DNA of 11,668 nucleotides from Nanobdellota archaeon (GTDB lineage Archaea > Nanobdellota > Nanobdellia > Woesearchaeales > GW2011-AR15): the NCBI GenBank assembly GCA_018815145.1, contig JAHIYL010000080.1, positions 1 through 11,668 on the forward strand, written 5' to 3'. Positions 7,261-11,668 of this stretch are shown piece after piece. The notes below the pieces were generated by a model, which made no database searches, had not been told where the DNA came from, and saw nothing but the letters and a program-made list of their open reading frames with translations. How positions within the stretch are numbered: the first letter of the stretch is position 1; the number at the start of each line of letters is the position of its first letter. The translations under genes were made by a program, and so were the position numbers.

Positions 7261-7274
7261 TAATAAATTATATG
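7261..7274 (-). promoter_or_regulatory. Candidate TATA box for icd
   Basis: The minus strand reads CATATAATTTATTA. Transcription about 25 bases downstream (near 7242) would leave a leader of about 20 bases holding the AAGGTGA site, the same geometry as proposed for aclBA. The acn-icd gap is only 71 bases, so cotranscription from acn is also possible. Confidence 0.4.
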
Positions 7275-7291
7275 TTTGTTCTATATCCTAT

Positions 7292-9214
7292 CTAGGCATT
7301 CTTGTTTTTTACATAATTCAATTTACCGCCTGCAATCAGGATCTTGGCGTCTTTTTCACTTAGGTTGTGAGAAAGCCTGATGACCTCTTTGCCGATTTTT
7401 AGATCGATTTCTTTAACTCCTTTTTCGAGCTTTGACCTTATGTCAGGAATCTCAACAATGTTTCCCTGTTTAACCTTTTCATAATCTTGAGGAGAGCTGA
7501 ATACCAGGGGCAGTATGCCAAAATTGATCAGGTTAGCTTCATGGATCCGTGCAAAAGTCTTTACAACCACTGCTTTTACGCCCAAGTACATCGGAGCCAA
7601 TGCAGCATGCTCTCTTGAAGAGCCCTGGCCATAGTTCTCTCCGCCGACTATGATTCCGCCTTTTTTTTCAAGGGCTCTTTTTGGAAATTCAGGATCTACC
7701 TGTTCAAACACATGTTTTGATATCTCAGGGATATTGCTCCTCAGCGGAAGGATCTTTGCTCCTGCAGGCATGATGTGGTCTGTTGAGATGTTGTCTCCTA
7801 CCTTTAGGAGCACTTCTGCATTGATAGAATTTTCAAGTGCCTGTTTCAGAGGCAGAGGCTTTATATTTGGACCTTTGATGACAACAACATCCTCTCCATC
7901 TTTCGGGAAGATCAGCATGTTGTCATTGACAAGGTATTCTTCTGGCTCTTTGAAATCAGTCTTTGTCTCAAGTTTTCTTGGATCACTGAAGACTCCGCTC
8001 AATGCACATGCAGCTGCAGTCTCAGGACTTACCAGATATGCCTGTCCGTCTTTGGTCCCACATCTCCCTTCAAAGTTCCTGTTGAATGTCCTGACAGTGA
8101 CGCTTCCTGTCGGCGGAGCCTGTCCCATACCAATGCAGGGGCCGCATGCAGATTCAAGGATCCTGGCACCGCTTGCTATAAGGTCGCCCAGTGCGCCGTT
8201 CTCTGCAATCATCTCATATACCTGTTTTGATCCGGGTGATATCACAAGGCTCAATGTCTTTGCTATTGTCTTTCCTTTGAGTATCTTTGCGACAGTCATC
8301 AGATCCTTATACGAAGAATTAGTGCAGCTTCCGATTGCAACCTGATCGACTTTCATGCCTTCAAGATCAGAGATTTTTCCCACCTTTCCGGGGCTGTGCG
8401 GCATTGCTGCAAGCGGCACTATCTCGCTTAGATTGATATCAATTATCTCATCATATTCTGCATCATCATCAGCAACGAGCCTCACAAAATCCTTTTCTCT
8501 GTTCTGTTTTTTGAAGAATTCTTCAGTTACTTCATCTGCAGGAAATATTGAAGTTGTTGACCCTGTCTCAGTGCCCATATTAGTGATTGTTGCTCTTTCA
8601 GGGACAGAAAGGGTCTTTACTCCGTCTCCAAAATACTCGAACACTTTGCCTTTGCCGCCTTTCACATCGACTCTTCTGAGCAGTTCAAGTATCACGTCTT
8701 TTGCTGAACACATGGGCTGCAGCCTTCCTGAAAGCCTTACACCCACAACAAGGGGTGTCTTTAGGAAGAACAGGTCTCCTGCCATTGCAACAGCAATATC
8801 AAGTCCGCCTGCACCGATTGCAAGCATTCCGACTCCGCCCGCAGTAGGGGTATGGCTGTCTGAGCCTAAAAGCGTCTTTCCGGGAAATGAGAATCTTTCA
8901 AGATATACCTGATGGCAGATGCCGTTTCCGGGCCGTGAAAAAACAATCCCGTGCTTGGCAGCTACAGTCCTAAGATAGCTATGGTCATCAGCATTCATGA
9001 AATCAGTCTGAAGTGTATTATGATCGACAAAACTTACTGAGAGTTCAGTCTTTACTTTTGGTATGCCTAGTGCTTCAAATTGGAGGTATGCCATAGTGCC
9101 AGTTGCGTCCTGTGTCAGTGTCATGTCAATTTTGATACCTATCTCCTGTCCTTTTTCAAGAGTCCCTTCTTTGATATGCGCTCCCAGAATCTTTTCAGTG
9201 ACTGTCTTTCTCAT
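7292..9214 (-). CDS. acn: Aconitate hydratase (aconitase), about 640-residue Aquifex-type
   Basis: This 640-residue [4Fe-4S] enzyme interconverts citrate and isocitrate through cis-aconitate. The three cluster cysteines are Cys297 in GSCTNS and Cys357 and Cys360 in SACGPCIG. Other signatures are GSDSHTPTAGG (117-127), FNRNFEGRCGTKDGQAYLVSPETAAA (377-402), the swivel-domain GDNISTDHIMPAG (473-485), GENYGQGSSREHAALAP (525-541) and FARIHEANLINFG (554-566). The length matches the compact family that TIGRFAM calls the putative Aquifex type rather than the roughly 750-900-residue mitochondrial and AcnA/AcnB forms. The isopropylmalate isomerase relatives are usually split into two subunits; the fused form and citrate-pathway neighbours make aconitase the better call. 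The start is supported by a strong ribosome site (GGAGGGG, four bases before the ATG). It is first in a same-strand series acn, icd, aclB, aclA, in pathway order, and is divergent from rpo11. Confidence 0.95.
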   Translation of the reverse strand: MRKTVTEKILGAHIKEGTLEKGQEIGIKIDMTLTQDATGTMAYLQFEALGIPKVKTELSVSFVDHNTLQTDFMNADDHSYLRTVAAKHGIVFSRPGNGICHQVYLERFSFPGKTLLGSDSHTPTAGGVGMLAIGAGGLDIAVAMAGDLFFLKTPLVVGVRLSGRLQPMCSAKDVILELLRRVDVKGGKGKVFEYFGDGVKTLSVPERATITNMGTETGSTTSIFPADEVTEEFFKKQNREKDFVRLVADDDAEYDEIIDINLSEIVPLAAMPHSPGKVGKISDLEGMKVDQVAIGSCTNSSYKDLMTVAKILKGKTIAKTLSLVISPGSKQVYEMIAENGALGDLIASGARILESACGPCIGMGQAPPTGSVTVRTFNRNFEGRCGTKDGQAYLVSPETAAACALSGVFSDPRKLETKTDFKEPEEYLVNDNMLIFPKDGEDVVVIKGPNIKPLPLKQALENSINAEVLLKVGDNISTDHIMPAGAKILPLRSNIPEISKHVFEQVDPEFPKRALEKKGGIIVGGENYGQGSSREHAALAPMYLGVKAVVVKTFARIHEANLINFGILPLVFSSPQDYEKVKQGNIVEIPDIRSKLEKGVKEIDLKIGKEVIRLSHNLSEKDAKILIAGGKLNYVKNKNA

Positions 9215-9242
9215 TTTACCCCTCCATCAATATCATCTCTTC

Positions 9243-9259
9243 ATCATATTAAGTATGAT
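9243..9259. repeat. Short inverted repeat in the acn leader, possible operator
   Basis: ATCATA and TATGAT form perfect 6-bp arms around TTAAG. The repeat overlaps the predicted acn transcription start, about 25 bases downstream of the TATA-like box at 9294-9281. It could be an operator, but 6-bp arms in AT-rich DNA can arise by chance. Confidence 0.25.
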
Positions 9260-9280
9260 ATTTAGCATGAGGAAAAAAAA

Positions 9281-9294
9281 CATAATATAAAAAT
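9281..9294 (-). promoter_or_regulatory. Candidate TATA box for acn
   Basis: The minus strand reads ATTTTTATATTATG. It predicts a start near 9262 and a leader of roughly 45 bases ending in the strong GGAGGGG site. It lies back to back with the rpo11 promoter in the 160-base divergent gap. Confidence 0.45.
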
Positions 9295-9330
9295 CTTAGT
9301 GTTTTTTTATGCATCAATTTAGACCAGACA

Positions 9331-9350
9331 AACAGAAAACAATTTAAATA
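9331..9350 (+). promoter_or_regulatory. BRE/TATA promoter of rpo11
   Basis: AACAGAAAAC directly before AATTTAAATA looks like an archaeal BRE plus TATA box. The box centre is about 28 bases before the rpo11 ATG at 9375, and no Shine-Dalgarno is present, so the mRNA is probably leaderless or nearly so. Confidence 0.6.
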
Positions 9351-9374
9351 CTTTCGAGTTTCTTCTCAATTAGA

Positions 9375-9650
9375 ATGGAAATAACAATTTTGGAAGATAA
9401 AAAAACAAGGCTTGTTTTTGAGATGAAAGGCGAAGATCACACTTTCTGCAATGTATTGAGAGAAGAGATGTGGAATGATTCTTCTGTGAAGCTTGCAGCA
9501 TACAACATAGTGCATCCCCTTACCAGTATTCCTAAATTCATACTTGAGACAGATTCTAAAAAAGCAGCCAGAAAGGCACTGAGTGACGCGATGAAGAGAC
9601 TGAAAGATAAAAATTCATCACTAAAAAAGCTTGCTGCAAAATTTAAGTAA
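9375..9650 (+). CDS. rpoL: DNA-directed RNA polymerase subunit L (Rpo11)
   Basis: This 91-residue protein is the archaeal RNA polymerase subunit L/Rpo11, counterpart of eukaryotic RPB11/RPC19 and of the bacterial alpha N-terminal domain. With subunit D it forms the dimer that starts polymerase assembly. The diagnostic segment is GEDHTFCNVLREEMWND (residues 19-35), followed by VKLAAYNIVHPL (38-49) and a C-terminal helix rich in Lys and Ala that packs against subunit D. The length is normal for the family. The ATG lies about 28 bases after a TATA box, without a ribosome site, as expected for a leaderless transcript. It is divergent from aconitase and alone in its transcription unit, because the next gene has its own promoter. 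It is the clearest sign that the window is archaeal. Confidence 0.95.
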   Translation: MEITILEDKKTRLVFEMKGEDHTFCNVLREEMWNDSSVKLAAYNIVHPLTSIPKFILETDSKKAARKALSDAMKRLKDKNSSLKKLAAKFK

Positions 9651-9740
9651 AAAAATAAAATCCTATCTTCTATTAGTACAACAGCAGAGTAAAAGTGTTT
9701 AATTATTTTGATACTGTTGGTTTTTCAATCATTCCTTTTT

Positions 9741-9755
9741 GTAAAATTTTATAAA
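9741..9755 (+). promoter_or_regulatory. TATA promoter of the AMMECR1 gene
   Basis: GTAAAATTTTATAAA has a TATA core centred about 26 bases before the ATG at 9778, and no ribosome site precedes that ATG, so a leaderless mRNA is predicted. The preceding gap (9651-9777) otherwise holds only AT-rich sequence with T tracts that may terminate rpo11. Confidence 0.55.
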
Positions 9756-9777
9756 TTGAAATATTTTAGCTATAAAA

Positions 9778-10377
9778 ATGAACAAGATGCTTTCTCTTGA
9801 AGAGGGTAAAAAATTTGTCAGGCTTGCACGAAATTCTATTAGAATGTATTTTACAAATGAAGAAGTGGATCTGAGTAATGTAAAAAAATTTTCTGACAAG
9901 CAGGGAGTATTTGTGACTCTCAATAAAAGAGGCATGCTGCGAGGCTGCATTGGTTATCCTGAACCGATCATGCCGCTCTACAAGGCAGTTGTACAGGCGG
10001 CAAGGTCAGCTGCATTGTCAGACCCCAGGTTTCCTCCGCTCACTGAAAAAGAGATTAATGAAGTGACAGTTGAAGTATCTGTCCTGACAGTACCAGAATT
10101 GATTGAAGTGAAGGATGCAGAGGAATATCTGGATAAGATTAAGATTGGAAGAGACGGACTTATAGTTAGGGCGCCTTTTGGTTCTGGTTTGCTTTTGCCA
10201 CAAGTCTTTCCTGAATACAATGCAAAGCCAAGGCTTGCGCTAGAGATGACGTGCCAGAAAGCAGGTTTGCCAAGAAATTATTATAAGGATGTTGAGACAT
10301 GCAAGATATTTAAATTTCAGGCACAGATATTCTCTGAAGAAGAGCCGAATGGCAATGTAGTTGAGAAAAAGGAGTAA
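9778..10377 (+). CDS. AMMECR1-domain protein
   Basis: This 199-residue protein is a single AMMECR1 domain, conserved in archaea, many bacteria and eukaryotes (human AMMECR1). The hallmark LRGCIGY lies at residues 54-60. It is followed by AARSAALSDPRFPPLTEKE (73-91), VEVSVLT (97-103) and GLIVRAPFGSGLLLPQVFPEY, all typical of the family. The molecular function is unresolved. In bacteria the domain often travels with a Memo protein and a radical SAM enzyme (the AmmeMemoRadiSam set), which suggests a redox or modification role. Neither partner is in this window. Leaderless expression is predicted from the TATA box 26 bases upstream. The GNAT gene starts one base after the stop, so the two are almost certainly cotranscribed. 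Confidence 0.92.
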   Translation: MNKMLSLEEGKKFVRLARNSIRMYFTNEEVDLSNVKKFSDKQGVFVTLNKRGMLRGCIGYPEPIMPLYKAVVQAARSAALSDPRFPPLTEKEINEVTVEVSVLTVPELIEVKDAEEYLDKIKIGRDGLIVRAPFGSGLLLPQVFPEYNAKPRLALEMTCQKAGLPRNYYKDVETCKIFKFQAQIFSEEEPNGNVVEKKE

Positions 10378-10378
10378 A

Positions 10379-10870
10379 ATGACTGTAGAGATTCGCAGTG
10401 CTGAAATTAAAGATTTGGATTCTATTTACAATGTTGAGTTAAATTCATTTTCTGAAGATAGACAAGCAGATAAGGAAACACTTAGAAAAAGAATAGAATT
10501 ATTTCTTCAAGGCTGTTTTGTCTTGATATACAAAGATGAAATAGTTGGTTTTTGTACAGGATTATTGATTGATGACTTAAAAACACAGGAAGACTTTGAA
10601 AAACATGATCAAATTATTCATAATCCTAATGGTAGTGTATTTTATTTAAGAAGTCTTGCTGTTAAAAAAAAATATTGGGGAAAAGGTTTTGGAAAGATGC
10701 TTGTTGAAAAACAGACTGAATTTGCAAAAAACCTAGGAAAAAAACATTATAGATTCACTGCAGCCCGTGATGTTGAAGGATTCTACAGGAAATTGGGCTT
10801 TAGAATAATATCAGATTACAAAAAATTCCATGGAATACCTCAAGCAATCTGGGAAAAAACATTTAATTGA
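10379..10870 (+). CDS. GNAT-family N-acetyltransferase
   Basis: This 163-residue protein is a single GNAT domain that should transfer an acyl group from acetyl-CoA to an amine. The acetyl-CoA loop is KYWGKGFGKML (98-108), a good Q/RxxGxG-type motif A, preceded by the strand FYLRSLAV (88-95). FYRKLGF (135-141) is the usual motif B ending. The overall pattern, with NPNGSVFYLRSLAV, recalls arylalkylamine-acetyltransferase-like GNATs, but the substrate cannot be inferred. I start at 10379 because GGAG lies four bases upstream; an in-frame ATG at 10361 lies inside the AMMECR1 gene and would displace that site. The gene looks richer in A and T and in A-ending codons than its neighbours, which may reflect relaxed codon choice or a separate origin. 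It follows AMMECR1 by one base. Confidence 0.88.
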   Translation: MTVEIRSAEIKDLDSIYNVELNSFSEDRQADKETLRKRIELFLQGCFVLIYKDEIVGFCTGLLIDDLKTQEDFEKHDQIIHNPNGSVFYLRSLAVKKKYWGKGFGKMLVEKQTEFAKNLGKKHYRFTAARDVEGFYRKLGFRIISDYKKFHGIPQAIWEKTFN

Positions 10871-10892
10871 TTCTCTTTTTCAATATTTCAAA

Positions 10893-11516
10893 ATGGACAT
10901 ACAAAAAACACTTTCAAATCTGAAAAAGAATAATATTGTTTCACACTTTGCGAAAAATAAGATTGAAGCCAAAAAAATTGCATTAAGTCTTATTCCTCAA
11001 AATTCAACAATAGGCTTTGGCGGCTCGATGACTGTTGAAGAGACTGGATTGAAGGGTGCATTACTTGAAGCTGAAGAAAAGGGAAGGTTCATCCTATTTG
11101 ATTCATACAAGCCTGGTTTTTCAAGGGAGGAATCTATTGTTATGCGCCATAAAGGGATGCAGGCAGATGTATTTGTCACAGGAACAAATGCAGTCACTGA
11201 AAATGGAGAGCTTGTGAATATGGATGGTTATGGGAATCGTGTTTCTGCCATGATATGCGGTCCGAAGAAAGTGATTATAATCACAGGGAAAAACAAGATT
11301 GTTGCATCAGTTGATGATGGGTTGGAAAGGATAAAAGCAATTGCCGGTCCCTTGAATGCAAAACGGCTGAATAAAAACACCCCATGCGTAAAGACAGGCA
11401 GATGTATGGACTGCGAAAGTCCTGAAAGGATATGCAATGCTACTGCAGTCATCCATAAGGGCAGAGGCAAGGACAGGATGCAAGTCATAATTGTGGATGA
11501 AGAATTGGGATTGTAG
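10893..11516 (+). CDS. LUD-domain (DUF162, LutC/YkgG-like) protein with C-terminal cysteine cluster
   Basis: This 207-residue protein belongs to the LUD family (lactate utilisation LutB/LutC-related). Seen here are IGFGGSMTVEETGL (40-53), DVFVTGTNAVTENGELVNMDGYGNRV (92-117), with the family's TGTNA and NMDG motifs, and GPKKVIIITGKNKIV (123-137). The C-terminal part has four cysteines, C165, C171, C174 and C181 (CX5C, CX2C, CX6C), a possible metal or Fe-S site. LutC itself works with LutA and LutB in lactate oxidation; neither is present, so a lactate role is not supported and this is probably a stand-alone LUD protein. I start at the ATG at 10893, 22 bases after the GNAT stop; an in-frame ATG at 10830 would overlap GNAT by 41 bases with no homology reason. 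No ribosome site is visible; a weak TATA-like ATTTAATT at 10860-10867 is 29 bases upstream. Confidence 0.88.
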   Translation: MDIQKTLSNLKKNNIVSHFAKNKIEAKKIALSLIPQNSTIGFGGSMTVEETGLKGALLEAEEKGRFILFDSYKPGFSREESIVMRHKGMQADVFVTGTNAVTENGELVNMDGYGNRVSAMICGPKKVIIITGKNKIVASVDDGLERIKAIAGPLNAKRLNKNTPCVKTGRCMDCESPERICNATAVIHKGRGKDRMQVIIVDEELGL

Positions 11517-11545
11517 AAAGATATAATTAATAATTTGGAAAAAGA

Positions 11546-11553
11546 GATTTTTT
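11546..11553 (+). terminator. Possible T-rich terminator after the LUD gene
   Basis: A T6 run (11548-11553) lies about 30 bases after the LUD stop, with more T-rich sequence following and no clear hairpin. It is weak evidence for the end of the AMMECR1-GNAT-LUD unit. Confidence 0.25.
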
Positions 11554-11584
11554 ACGATTTGTATTTCAAAAAGATTTCAGTCTA

Positions 11585-11602
11585 ATACGATAGATACGAT
11601 AG
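11585..11602. repeat. Perfect tandem repeat, 2 x 9 bp
   Basis: ATACGATAG occurs twice without a gap. It lies upstream of a candidate TATA sequence and a palindrome, so it may be part of a control region for the next gene. Confidence 0.5.
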
Positions 11603-11607
11603 TTTTG

Positions 11608-11621
11608 CGAATTTTATTATC
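11608..11621 (+). promoter_or_regulatory. Candidate promoter of the next gene
   Basis: CGAATTTTATTATC is TATA-like, and a start about 25 bases on would be near 11640, just before GGTGGTGAT and the ATG at 11650. It overlaps the palindrome at 11619-11637. Confidence 0.3.
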
Positions 11622-11637
11622 TTCGGAGTCTGAAGAT
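11619..11637. repeat. 19-bp near-perfect palindrome, possible operator
   Basis: ATCTTCGGA, one central G, then TCTGAAGAT: eight of nine positions pair, and the exception is a G-T pair. Placed between the candidate TATA box and the ribosome site of the next gene, it looks like an operator or a hairpin in a 5' leader. Confidence 0.4.
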
Positions 11638-11649
11638 GTTGGTGGTGAT

Positions 11650-11668
11650 ATGAAATTAGGAGGAGTGA
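11650..11668 (+). CDS. Possible start of a further gene, cut by the window end
   Basis: An ATG at 11650 follows GGTGGTGAT, a good match to the Shine-Dalgarno consensus but very close to the start codon. Only six codons (MKLGGV) are visible. The sequence inside it, GGAGGAGTGA, also looks like a ribosome site, so the true start could instead lie just beyond the window. Nothing can be said about the product. Confidence 0.3.

Noticed and set aside
7650..8345. Plus-strand open frame opposite aconitase (231 codons)
   Set aside because: It is antisense to conserved aconitase motifs and serine-rich in the manner of a reverse-frame artefact; a coding signal exists only on the minus strand.
7292..9214. 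Reading the aconitase gene as 3-isopropylmalate or homoaconitate dehydratase
   Set aside because: The protein is a fused large plus small domain of 640 residues beside icd and ATP citrate lyase genes; isopropylmalate isomerases of archaea are normally two separate subunits. Aconitase fits better, though substrate was not tested.
9679..9719. CAACAG...CTGTTG inverted repeat after rpo11 as a hairpin or small RNA
   Set aside because: It has only six paired bases around a loop of about 29, with no inner pairing; too weak to call.
10830..10892. Upstream start for the LUD gene
   Set aside because: It overlaps the end of the GNAT gene and adds residues with no LUD similarity.
1..11668. CRISPR arrays, tRNA/rRNA genes, insertion sequences, defence or phage modules
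   Set aside because: I found no regularly spaced repeats, cloverleaf-like sequence, transposase motifs or phage genes; the window is compact housekeeping and metabolic sequence.

Overview
The window comes from an archaeon. Evidence: a gene for RNA polymerase subunit Rpo11/RpoL, an AMMECR1 protein, an MJ0882-like rRNA-type methyltransferase, and several genes preceded by a TATA-like box about 25 bases before the start codon, the archaeal leaderless arrangement. The DNA is AT-rich and the genes are tightly packed. Two lysine-rich, membrane-anchored proteins resemble hypothetical proteins I associate with DPANN archaea (Woesearchaeota/Pacearchaeota-like). That placement is tentative and rests on memory.

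Layout. (1) Bases 1-677, plus strand: the 3' part of an EamA-type transporter gene, cut by the window edge. (2) Bases 2687 down to 680, minus strand: three genes joined by 4-base ATGA overlaps. These are two related single-pass membrane proteins of unknown function and a class I methyltransferase, which ends two bases from the convergent EamA gene. (3) Bases 9214 down to 2797, minus strand: a central-carbon cluster of aconitase, isocitrate dehydrogenase (IDH1-like) and the two subunits of ATP citrate lyase (AclB, then AclA). (4) From 9375, plus strand, divergent from aconitase: rpo11, then an AMMECR1 gene followed closely by a GNAT acetyltransferase and a LUD-domain protein. (5) Bases 11517-11668: a regulatory-looking stretch with a tandem repeat, a near-perfect palindrome and the possible start of a further gene. 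No gene-free stretch exceeds 300 bases. I saw no rRNA, tRNA, CRISPR array or insertion sequence.

How the genes work together. Aconitase, IDH and ATP citrate lyase form one unbroken path between 2-oxoglutarate + CO2 and acetyl-CoA + oxaloacetate. Run reductively, this is the citrate arm of the reductive TCA cycle, and also the route mammalian cytosol uses for reductive carboxylation to acetyl-CoA. Run oxidatively, it would supply 2-oxoglutarate. The window alone cannot settle the direction, and no citrate synthase or 2-oxoglutarate:ferredoxin oxidoreductase gene is present here. The ATP citrate lyase is the two-subunit type resembling plant ACLA/ACLB in length and sequence, and IDH aligns with human IDH1 almost residue for residue at its start.

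The most notable non-coding signal is three 11-bp direct repeats with core GATATT in the aclB promoter region, spaced about one helical turn apart. The metabolic genes carry Shine-Dalgarno sequences. The first gene of the membrane-protein operon, rpo11 and AMMECR1 look leaderless.
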